A DNA stretch of 11,557 bases. Origin: Thermoleophilia bacterium (GTDB taxonomy: Bacteria > Actinomycetota > Thermoleophilia > Gaiellales > Gaiellaceae). Positions 5,747 through 11,557 of the stretch are shown here, in pieces. The notes under the pieces were generated by a model, which made no database searches, was not told the origin of the DNA, and saw only the letters and a list, made by a program, of their open reading frames with translations. Location: contig JAICVP010000044.1 of the NCBI GenBank assembly GCA_025935275.1, forward strand, positions 1 to 11,557, read 5' to 3'. How positions within the stretch are numbered: the first letter of the stretch is position 1; each line of letters begins with the position of its first letter. A program made the position numbers and the translations under genes.

Positions 5747-6714
5747 TGCGAACCATGAAACGCAAGGCGAAGACCGCCGGAACCCGGGTGATGAACGACG
5801 AGCGCTTCCGGCGAGCGACCGCCCGCGTTCGCATCCTGCCCTCATTCCTGATCATCGGAACGCAGCGGGGTGGGACGACAACGCTCTTCAACCAACTCCT
5901 GCGACACCCCGATATCTGCGGTCCGGGAGGCGTCGGCGTCTCCTGGGCCCGCAAGGAGCTTCACTTCTTCGACGAGCGCTTCTGGCTCGGGCCGACCTGG
6001 TACCGCAGGTTCTTTCCGACGGCGACGAACCGCCAACTCGCGCGCATCCGCGGCGGCGACCTTCTGACAGGCGAGGCAACGCCGTACTACATGTTTCACC
6101 CACTCGTGCCTGAACGGGTTGCCTCGGTCATCCCTGAGGTCAGACTTTTCGTCCTCCTCCGGAATCCCGTCGACCGGGCGTACTCCCACTACCAGATGAC
6201 GCGCCGCTCGAACCGCGAGGATCTGTCGTTCGAGGATGCACTGGCCGCCGAGGAAGAGCGCTTGGCCGGTCGGGAGGAGTTCAAGGCGGGATTCAAGGAA
6301 AGTGCCGTTCACGACGGCCACCGCAAGCACCACCACCACCGCCATCACGCCTATTTCTCGCGTGGCCTCTATGCCGAGCAGCTGCAGCGCTGGCTCACGC
6401 ACTTTCCCCGCTCACAGCTTTTCATCCTCGAGGCCGAGGACTTCTTCGCCCGCTCGGCGGAGATTTATCCCGAGGCGCTGCGGTTCCTCGGCGTGCGTCA
6501 GTTCGAGCTGGACGACCTTCCCGTACTGGCGTCGACCACATCGGAAGGAAAGCCCTGGTCGAAGAGAGAGACGCGAAATCGGGCCTCGTACGAGGAGATG
6601 AGCCCCGAAACGCGCGCGGCGCTCGTGGAGCGCTATGCAGAGCCGAACGCCCGCCTGACCGAGCTCCTCGGGCGCGAGTTCACCTGGGCCCCGCGCGTCG
6701 CATCGCGCTCCTAA
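5746..6714 (+). CDS. PAPS-dependent sulfotransferase, tandem copy 2
   Basis: This 322-residue paralogue matches the preceding sulfotransferase along its whole length. It has FLIIGTQRGGTTTLF (34-48; R41 in place of the usual lysine), KELHFFDERF (70-79) with E71, LFVLLRNPVDRAYSHYQ (134-150), and the same carboxy-terminal AEPNARL-ELLG-F pattern (298-312). Its histidine-rich loop is longer, HRKHHHHRHH (192-201), and is again followed by AYFSRGLYAEQL. Relative to copy 1, the 250-290 region differs and carries an insertion, which could alter acceptor choice. The ATG at 5746 shares its A with the upstream TGA, and GAGGT (5732-5736) lies 9 bases before it, so the two are co-translated. It is most simply explained by tandem duplication followed by divergence. 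Confidence 0.88.
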   Translation: MRTMKRKAKTAGTRVMNDERFRRATARVRILPSFLIIGTQRGGTTTLFNQLLRHPDICGPGGVGVSWARKELHFFDERFWLGPTWYRRFFPTATNRQLARIRGGDLLTGEATPYYMFHPLVPERVASVIPEVRLFVLLRNPVDRAYSHYQMTRRSNREDLSFEDALAAEEERLAGREEFKAGFKESAVHDGHRKHHHHRHHAYFSRGLYAEQLQRWLTHFPRSQLFILEAEDFFARSAEIYPEALRFLGVRQFELDDLPVLASTTSEGKPWSKRETRNRASYEEMSPETRAALVERYAEPNARLTELLGREFTWAPRVASRS

Positions 6715-6751
6715 CGGCACCCCCAGGGCAGGCTCTTCCAGACACGGTCAG

Positions 6752-6757
6752 TAGAAT
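6752..6757 (+). promoter_or_regulatory. -10 box (TAGAAT) before the third sulfotransferase
   Basis: TAGAAT lies in the 56-base gap after the tandem pair and ends 13 bases before the GTG at 6771. Transcription from it would give a leader of only about 6 bases, with no room for a standard ribosome-binding site. No -35 match was seen. It suggests that this gene has its own transcript apart from read-through. Confidence 0.35.
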
Positions 6758-6770
6758 CCGCCCCCTCCAG

Positions 6771-7604
6771 GTGGCGGTGCACTTCATCCACATCAGCAAG
6801 GCGGGCGGGAGCGCGCTGCGCTACGCAGTCCGGGAGGCGCGCGTCGAGGCCGGCGGGCGACTCATCTCCCCGTGGGGCCCGATCTGGGCGCAGCGCGGCC
6901 ACCAGTTCAAGCTGCAGGACGTCCGCGGCGAGGACAAGGCGGTCATCACGCTGAGGGATCCCGTCTCGCGCTTCAAGTCAGGCTTCTATGGCCGCCTCTA
7001 CCAGGGGGAGCCGAGACACCGCAAGGCCTGGACACCAGATGAGGAGCGCGTTTTCAGCTGGTTCTCCACGCCGGGCGAACTCGCAGAGGCGCTCGCAGAC
7101 TCACGCGGTCCTGCGAAGAGGCGGGCCAGACAGGCCATGCGGAGCATCGCCCACCTGCGGCGACACATGACCGACTGGACGGGGGGTCCGGCCTACCTTC
7201 ACGCGAACCTCGACAAGGTCCTCTACTTCGCGCGGCAGGAATCACTGGACGAGGACTGGGAGGAGTTGAAGGAGCTGCTCGGCATTCCCCGGCACCATTT
7301 GCTCCCGCGCGACCCGAAAATCGCCCACCGCGGCGAGTACCCGCGCGACTCGCCGATAACGGAGCGCGGGCTCGCCGCGCTCCACGAGTGGTACGCCCAC
7401 GATTACCAGTTGATCGAGATCGCCGATCACGTGCGCGCCGGCCGTACGCCCCCGGCCCCGAGCATGACGACCCGGATCACGGGCGCCACTCGGCGCGCTC
7501 ACGTTTACACGAGCCGCTTCACAAGACGGACGAGGGCACGCGTACGCAATCGCCTCCCAGGCGGGACGGGAGTGGCATCCCCGGATCGAAAGCCCTCCAC
7601 GTAG
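6771..7604 (+). CDS. Sulfotransferase of a different subfamily (Sulfotransfer_2-like)
   Basis: This 277-residue protein begins almost at once with the PAPS 5'-phosphosulfate loop HFIHISKAGGSALRYAV (4-20), of the H-x-x-K-x-G-G-S type seen in carbohydrate 2-O- and Golgi-type sulfotransferases. The 3'-phosphate loop follows at VITLRDPVSRFKSGFYGRL (58-76). The rest is not similar to the tandem pair upstream: the FFD and histidine-rich segments are absent. The last 50 or so residues (about 226-277) form a low-complexity, arginine/threonine-rich tail without hydrophobic segments. It probably sulfates a glycan in the cytoplasm using PAPS. The start may be the GTG at 6771 or the in-frame GTG at 6777; both keep the loop. 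The 125 to 218 bases after it, depending on where the next gene starts, hold a second promoter region. The acceptor cannot be deduced. Confidence 0.8.
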   Translation: MAVHFIHISKAGGSALRYAVREARVEAGGRLISPWGPIWAQRGHQFKLQDVRGEDKAVITLRDPVSRFKSGFYGRLYQGEPRHRKAWTPDEERVFSWFSTPGELAEALADSRGPAKRRARQAMRSIAHLRRHMTDWTGGPAYLHANLDKVLYFARQESLDEDWEELKELLGIPRHHLLPRDPKIAHRGEYPRDSPITERGLAALHEWYAHDYQLIEIADHVRAGRTPPAPSMTTRITGATRRAHVYTSRFTRRTRARVRNRLPGGTGVASPDRKPST

Positions 7605-7626
7605 CCGCCTGACCCTGGAGCGGCAC

Positions 7627-7639
7627 GACGGCCGCCGTC
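7627..7639. repeat. Short perfect palindrome upstream of a -10 box
   Basis: GACGGC-C-GCCGTC is a perfect 6-base inverted repeat around a single central base. It ends two bases before the TAGAGT box at 7642, where a repressor-type operator would be well placed. A repeat of this size is not rare in GC-rich DNA, so the operator reading is only a suggestion. Confidence 0.2.
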
Positions 7640-7641
7640 AC

Positions 7642-7647
7642 TAGAGT
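7642..7647 (+). promoter_or_regulatory. -10 box (TAGAGT) for the membrane-protein genes
   Basis: TAGAGT ends 9 bases before a GTG at 7657 and 12 before an ATG at 7660. It lies about 180 bases before the first standard start of the GT-C-like protein. Together with the Shine-Dalgarno sequence at 7715, it suggests that a separate transcript for the last three genes begins near 7655. No -35 hexamer is recognisable. Confidence 0.35.
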
Positions 7648-7656
7648 GTCGGCCGA

Positions 7657-7737
7657 GTGATGCCCCCGACGCGGCTCCGTCGACGGCGACGACTACTCGA
7701 TCGAAACACGCACGAAGGAGCACCAAAAGCTGATTAA
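7657..7737 (+). other. Possible short leader ORF (26 codons) before the GT-C-like gene
   Basis: GTG 7657 or ATG 7660 opens a small frame ending at TAA 7735-7737. Its product would be arginine-rich in the first half (LRRRRRLL). It starts 9 to 12 bases after TAGAGT, so it could be read leaderless, and its end overlaps a candidate CTG start at 7730 for the next gene. It contains the AAGGAG site. It could be a coupled leader peptide or chance; no recognisable protein family. Confidence 0.2.
7715..7720 (+). promoter_or_regulatory. Strong Shine-Dalgarno site pointing to a CTG start at 7730
   Basis: AAGGAG is the best ribosome-binding sequence in this part of the window. Nine bases after it is CTG (7730), in frame with the large membrane protein and open throughout to the GTG at 7823. 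No ATG, GTG or TTG in that frame lies between 7658 (stop) and 7823. This makes CTG 7730 a serious candidate start, adding 31 residues. The GTG at 7823 has no visible Shine-Dalgarno sequence. Confidence 0.4.
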
Positions 7738-7822
7738 CCTTGCCCTGGCCCGCCGGCTCCGCGGACGCGGCCCAAGTTCGCCGGGGGCGACCGGCTTCGT
7801 CGCCGCCTCCAACAACGCTTCC

Positions 7823-9913
7823 GTGCGCGAGATCCCGTTCGCGCTGCTCGTCCTCATCGGGCTTGCCGTCTGCGGTGTCGTCGTCCTTCTGCCGCGAGGG
7901 AACGGGCTCCTGCCCCTCCAGCTCGCGCTCGCGACGTGGGGAACGCTGATCCTCCCGGGCGCGGTCATTGTCCGGCTCCTGGGCTGGCCACTCTCCCCAG
8001 CCGCCGCCCTGCCGGCCTGCGCGGCGTGGAGCATCACCGCGCTCGCGCCGGGCTTTGTACTCATGCTGTTGACCGACGGTGGGCTCGGCGTCGCGGTGCT
8101 CTGGCTCCTTGCGGTGATCGCGGTCGGCCTCGTGGTCGGCCGCGGCAAACCGGTGGAGATGGACCTGCGCTTGTCCCCGGAGCTCATCCTGTTCGTCGGC
8201 GGGGTAGGTGTGTTCACCGTCCTTCTCTGGCTCGGCAGTTGGAACAACGTGGGCGATGCGGTGGAGCACATCGCCCGAATGCGGAAGATCACGGAGCTCG
8301 ACCCGCCGCGCAGCCTCGATGAACTCGGCCTCCTGCCACCCGAAACGGGGCTCCATCCCGGCTACGCCTTTCCGCTCTGGCACGCAACAGGTGCCGTGAC
8401 CGTCTGGATCAGCGGGCTCGAGGAGACGACGCTGTTCCGCTTCTGGCCCACCGTCCTGTTCCCGTTCGTCGCCATGGCCGTATACCGGGCCGGCCGCGTG
8501 ATGTTCGGCTCTTCCGCAGCCGGCGTCGCAACGGTAATCGCGTACCTCGGCGCCTTCGCCTTCCCCGCGAGCGGCGTCGGATACCTCAACCAGCTGTCCT
8601 ATCCCGGATACATCTCGATCTTTCTGTTTTGGCCGCTGGTCGTGGAGCGGACCTTCACCTACCTGCAGGAGGGAAGACGCGAGGCTCTCTGGACGATCGC
8701 CGCGGCGTCTTTCACGGTCAGCGCCATACACCCGAGCTACGCACCGTTCATGATCCTGCTGATCGGCGCATTCCTGGTCGTGCGTCTCCTGCTGATGCGC
8801 GAGCGAACCGAGCTCAGGCGCATCGGCGTCTCGTTCGCTGCCCTTACGGTCCCGTTCTTGCTTTTCCTCGTCTGGCTCTTTCCGGCGGCGGATTCCTCCG
8901 CATCGACGATCTCCCGGGCAGGTCCGCACTTCTCCAGCCTCGTGAACATGAATGGCGACCTGGTGAGCATGAAGTCGGAGTGGTTGACACGCGGCGGGCC
9001 AATCGTGATCGCGGCCCTGCTCTGCGTGCCTATCGCGGCCGCGGCGACGAGAACTCGGGCTGCAGCCTTCATCGCCGGTGCGTCGCTCACGGTCATCCTC
9101 ATCCTCATCGTCCCCTACCTCTTCACACCTTTCGCCCATGTGATGTCGATCTCGCAGGGTCGCCGCTTCATCTTCTACTTCCCGTTTGCCTTCGCGCTGA
9201 CGGGCGGCGCCCTCGTCCTCGCCCGCTTCCGCTGGTTCGCAGTCGCGGGCGCGCTTGCGCTGGGCACCGTCCTGCACCTCGTAGGGCGCGGAGACTTCAG
9301 CTACACCCTCAAGCATCCTGGGCCCGGCTGGGTGGCGTGGCTCGCCGCCGGGACCACGTTGGTCGTGCTCGGTCTCGGGGTGGCCGGCAAGGTGAACGTC
9401 CTTTACCGGGGAGACTCGTGGGCGCTTGGGATTGTCCTCGCCTTCGTGTTGCCGGTCGCCGTGGCGGGCATCTACGGCATGAAGATCGACCGGCCCGAGC
9501 CGGACATGATCAATCCCAGCCTCGTCGCGGCAGTCAACGAGAACGTCACGAGAGACGAGGTCGTCCTCAGCCCGCCGAAGACCGCCTACCGGCTGACCGC
9601 CCAAGCGCCGGTCTACGTCGTCGCGGTGGCCGGTGGCCATGGAGGCGACACCAAGGTCAACAAGAGCTACGCCCGCCGCCTCGACGCCCAGACGTTCTTC
9701 TTCGACCCGTCCCCGGACCCCGTGAAGGAGCAGAGGATCCTCGAACGCTGGGACGTGGATTGGGTGCTTGTCCGCAAGGATCTGGCGTACCCGAGCAGCT
9801 TCATGGAGCAGTACTCGCCCGTCTACGAGGACAAGCTGTTCGCCCTCTACCCGGTCGACCCGGCGACGATCGCGCGGATCGACGCCCAGCAGAGTGGCTC
9901 CGCGCCCAACTAG
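7823..9913 (+). CDS. Large polytopic membrane protein, GT-C-like glycosyltransferase candidate
   Basis: From the GTG at 7823 the protein has 696 residues; from the CTG at 7730, which has a better ribosome-binding site, it would have 727. It is very hydrophobic, with roughly 14 to 17 membrane segments between residues 5 and 552. A carboxy-terminal soluble domain of about 144 residues (553-696) follows. After the fifth hydrophobic segment comes NNVGDAVEHIARMRKI (141-156). An acidic pair in an early external loop is the position of the catalytic residue in GT-C enzymes that use polyprenyl-phosphate sugars. The LHPGYAFPLWHATGAV run (177-192) is also suggestive. If this is right, it adds a sugar on the outer face of the membrane. 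I cannot assign a named family, so donor and acceptor are open. It overlaps the flippase-like gene by 20 bases. Confidence 0.72.
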   Translation: MREIPFALLVLIGLAVCGVVVLLPRGNGLLPLQLALATWGTLILPGAVIVRLLGWPLSPAAALPACAAWSITALAPGFVLMLLTDGGLGVAVLWLLAVIAVGLVVGRGKPVEMDLRLSPELILFVGGVGVFTVLLWLGSWNNVGDAVEHIARMRKITELDPPRSLDELGLLPPETGLHPGYAFPLWHATGAVTVWISGLEETTLFRFWPTVLFPFVAMAVYRAGRVMFGSSAAGVATVIAYLGAFAFPASGVGYLNQLSYPGYISIFLFWPLVVERTFTYLQEGRREALWTIAAASFTVSAIHPSYAPFMILLIGAFLVVRLLLMRERTELRRIGVSFAALTVPFLLFLVWLFPAADSSASTISRAGPHFSSLVNMNGDLVSMKSEWLTRGGPIVIAALLCVPIAAAATRTRAAAFIAGASLTVILILIVPYLFTPFAHVMSISQGRRFIFYFPFAFALTGGALVLARFRWFAVAGALALGTVLHLVGRGDFSYTLKHPGPGWVAWLAAGTTLVVLGLGVAGKVNVLYRGDSWALGIVLAFVLPVAVAGIYGMKIDRPEPDMINPSLVAAVNENVTRDEVVLSPPKTAYRLTAQAPVYVVAVAGGHGGDTKVNKSYARRLDAQTFFFDPSPDPVKEQRILERWDVDWVLVRKDLAYPSSFMEQYSPVYEDKLFALYPVDPATIARIDAQQSGSAPN

Positions 9914-10850
9914 CGAGCCGGCCGTCGCCGATGAGCCCGCAGTCCTCCCGGGCGGACGGCTCGGGCGGCTCTACGCGCTGACGAGGCGGACGCCGTCCAA
10001 GCGGACGCAGCGCATTCTCCTCGGGGTCGCCACGGTGGTCTTCGTCGTCGGCGGCTGGTTCGCGTTCAAGTCGCTGGACGTCACTCTGAGCGAGATTCGC
10101 TGGGTGCCCATGGTGATCGCCGCGGTTGTCGGCGTGCCGCTGACGCTCATCGCGAACACCTTCGAGTACCTGCTCTCGGCCCGGCTGCTCCACCACCGCA
10201 TGGGCTTTCTGCCGGCGCTCCAGCTGACGACGATGTCCACCGCGGCGAACCTGCTGCCGATCCCGGGCGCCTTCCTCGTCCGCGTCCAGGGCCTGCGGGC
10301 CCTTGGCTCGCGCTACGGCAGGGCGCTGGCCTCGACTGCGGTCGTCGGGCTCGTCTGGATCGGAGTCTCGGCCCTGATGGCCGCGATCCTCCTCCTCGTC
10401 GGGGAGCGCTGGGTGGTCGCCGCCATTCTCGCCGCCGCGGGAATCCCGCCGCTCGTGGGCGCCCATGCGTGGCTGCGCCGGGCCGTCCCGGAGAAGGGAG
10501 AGCGGCGCCGGCTCGGGGGCCTCCTCATCGCCGTGGAGCTGTTCGCCGTGTTCACGAACGCGGGCCGCCTCGTCCTCATCCTCATCGGGCTCGGCGTGGA
10601 TGCCGACGTGGACCAGGCGCTCGTCCTCGCCGTCTCGAGCTCTCTCGCGGCGGCGGCCGGGATCCTCCCCGGCGGCTTCGGGCTGCGGGAGCTCATCGCG
10701 GCCGCGCTGGCCCCGCTCGTCGGGCTGCCCGCGTCGGCGGGCTTCGCCGCCACGGCGATCAACCGCGTGATGGGCATCGTCGTGCTCGCGCCGATCACCG
10801 CCGCGCTCGCACTGGGCTGGGGGCCCCGGCCGAAGGTGGAGGAGGAATGA
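9894..10850 (+). CDS. YbhN/LPG-synthase-TM-like flippase-domain membrane protein
   Basis: This 318-residue protein has an amino-terminal cytoplasmic stretch of about 38 residues and then about seven or eight hydrophobic segments (near 42-58, 71-90, 146-169, 173-193, 209-233, 241-256, 266-284 and 290-308). ANLLPIPGAFLVRVQGLRAL (118-137) and AGILPGGFGLRELIAAAL (255-272) are the two paired proline-glycine motifs typical of the YbhN / UPF0104 / lysylphosphatidylglycerol-synthase transmembrane family, often annotated as flippase-like. The family is associated with moving lipids or lipid-linked sugars across the membrane, but many members are untested. The GTG at 9894 is the only standard start in frame near the beginning and overlaps the upstream gene by 20 bases; no clear Shine-Dalgarno sequence precedes it. 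The gene ends in ATGA overlap with the fourth sulfotransferase, which suggests one transcript with both neighbours. Confidence 0.82.
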   Translation: MAPRPTSEPAVADEPAVLPGGRLGRLYALTRRTPSKRTQRILLGVATVVFVVGGWFAFKSLDVTLSEIRWVPMVIAAVVGVPLTLIANTFEYLLSARLLHHRMGFLPALQLTTMSTAANLLPIPGAFLVRVQGLRALGSRYGRALASTAVVGLVWIGVSALMAAILLLVGERWVVAAILAAAGIPPLVGAHAWLRRAVPEKGERRRLGGLLIAVELFAVFTNAGRLVLILIGLGVDADVDQALVLAVSSSLAAAAGILPGGFGLRELIAAALAPLVGLPASAGFAATAINRVMGIVVLAPITAALALGWGPRPKVEEE

Positions 10851-11557
10851 GCCTCCCCACCTTCCTCATCATCGGCGCCGCGAAGGCGGGCACCAACGCG
10901 CTCTACCACGACCTCCGCCAGCACCCGCAGATCTACATGAGTCCATGGAAGGAGCCCAAGTTCTTCGCCTTCGAGTCGGAGGCCGACCTCGGCTTCCGGG
11001 CCGCGAACGGCAAGGACGCGCCCGTGAACGCGAGCGTCATCCTCGACCAGGCCGAATACGAGGAGCTCTTCGACGATGCGAGCCCCGCCGAGATTGCCCG
11101 CGGCGAGGCCTCCACGCACTACCTCTACGTGGAGAAGTCGCCCGGCCGGATCAAGGCGCTCATCCCGGAAGCGAAGCTGATCGCGGTGCTAAGGAACCCG
11201 GTCGACCGCGCCTTCTCGAGCTATCAGCACCTCGTCCGCGACGACCTCGAGCCGCTCGACTTCGGCGCCGCGCTCGACGCGGAGCCCGAGCGCATCGCCG
11301 AGCACTACGCGTACCTCTACCGCTACACGGACATGGGCTTCTACTCGGAGCAGCTCGACCGCTACGAGAAGACGTTCCCGGCAGACCAGCTCTGTGTCCT
11401 GCTCTACGACGACCTACGAAGCGACCCCGAGGGCACCTGCAGGCGGATCTTCTCGTTTCTCGGGGTCGATCCCGAGTTCGTGCCGGACATCTCGGGGGAG
11501 TTCAACCGCTCAGGCGTCCCGAAGAACCGGCTCATGCACAGGCTCCTCAACCCGTCC
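10847..11557 (+). CDS. PAPS-dependent sulfotransferase, fourth copy (cut by right edge)
   Basis: The 237 visible residues begin directly with the 5'-phosphosulfate loop, LPTFLIIGAAKAGTNALYHD (3-22), which keeps the catalytic-type lysine K13. KEPKFFAFE (35-43) has the expected glutamate E36, and LIAVLRNPVDRAFSSYQHL (111-129) is the 3'-phosphate loop. The order FFxxE, GEAST-HYLY and FYSEQLDRY (165-173) follows the heparan-sulfotransferase-like layout of the tandem pair, but without their histidine-rich loop and with a tighter amino terminus. The ATG at 10847 overlaps the flippase-domain stop by four bases (ATGA), and GGAGG (10838-10842) lies four bases before it. About 30 to 80 residues are probably missing at the carboxy end, judging by the tandem copies. 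Acceptor unknown. Confidence 0.9.
   Translation, partial: MSLPTFLIIGAAKAGTNALYHDLRQHPQIYMSPWKEPKFFAFESEADLGFRAANGKDAPVNASVILDQAEYEELFDDASPAEIARGEASTHYLYVEKSPGRIKALIPEAKLIAVLRNPVDRAFSSYQHLVRDDLEPLDFGAALDAEPERIAEHYAYLYRYTDMGFYSEQLDRYEKTFPADQLCVLLYDDLRSDPEGTCRRIFSFLGVDPEFVPDISGEFNRSGVPKNRLMHRLLNPS

Noticed and set aside
3959..5845. 628-codon open frame on the minus strand
   Set aside because: It is antisense to the ABC ATPase and the first sulfotransferase, both of which have unmistakable motifs. It is a GC-rich shadow frame.
6319..6348. His-rich run as an engineered tag or sequence artefact
   Set aside because: The codons are a natural mix, both paralogues have related but unequal runs at the same place, and the frame continues normally into conserved sequence.
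6715..6770. Possible terminator after the tandem sulfotransferases
   Set aside because: No stable stem followed by a T-run is visible in the 56-base gap.
7505..9640. 711-codon open frame on the minus strand
   Set aside because: It lies opposite the GT-C-like gene. Its product is full of Asp, Glu, Arg and Gly with no hydrophobic core or known motif, as expected when the strand opposite a GC-rich hydrophobic gene is read. The plus-strand protein has clear membrane segments.
1..11557. tRNA, rRNA, CRISPR array, insertion sequence or attachment site
   Set aside because: No cloverleaf-like segment, regularly spaced repeats, transposase or terminal inverted repeats were found on either strand by eye.

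Overview
This is a GC-rich, densely packed stretch of chromosome. Genes overlap by 1 to 23 bases, GTG starts are common, and several genes appear to be read from a -10 box lying only 7 to 13 bases before the start codon. Together these point to an actinobacterial-type genome, plausibly a deep branch such as Thermoleophilia. That placement is inferred from style and gene content; no marker gene is present. The content is a cell-surface glycan or glycolipid locus, with one gene on the minus strand and everything else on the plus strand.

Layout. Positions 1-527 (minus) hold the N-terminal part of a GT2 glycosyltransferase that runs off the left edge. A short divergent promoter region (528-576) separates it from an overlapping trio: a LicC/IPCT-like sugar/alcohol-phosphate cytidylyltransferase (577-1302), a glycerol-1-phosphate dehydrogenase-like enzyme of the iron-ADH/AraM-EgsA family (1290-2348), and a CDP-alcohol phosphatidyltransferase (2332-3072). 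Next is a two-gene ABC-2 exporter of the Wzm/Wzt (TagGH) type (3130-3996 and 3974-4798). Two tandem paralogous sulfotransferases (4829-5746 and 5746-6714) and a third of a different subfamily (6771-7604) follow. The right part encodes a large polytopic, GT-C-like membrane protein (7823-9913, perhaps starting at 7730), a YbhN-like flippase-domain membrane protein (9894-10850), and a fourth sulfotransferase cut by the right edge (10847-11557).

How it may work together (inference). The first trio could make a polyol phosphate, activate it as a CDP-alcohol and transfer the alcohol-phosphate to a membrane acceptor. The ABC pair would export the lipid-linked product. The GT-C-like protein and flippase-like protein would handle further glycosylation or lipid traffic, and the four sulfotransferases would sulfate the glycan or lipid. 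The whole would be a sulfated, possibly glycerol-phosphate-bearing envelope polymer or glycolipid. No PAPS-synthesis gene lies in the window.

The most unusual points are four sulfotransferases beside a G1P-dehydrogenase/CDP-alcohol module, the replacement of the last aspartate of the CDP-alcohol transferase motif by histidine, histidine-rich loops in the tandem sulfotransferases, and very short leaderless-looking open frames whose stops overlap the starts of the genes behind them. I saw no tRNA, rRNA, CRISPR array, insertion sequence or convincing terminator, and no gene-free stretch longer than about 220 bases.
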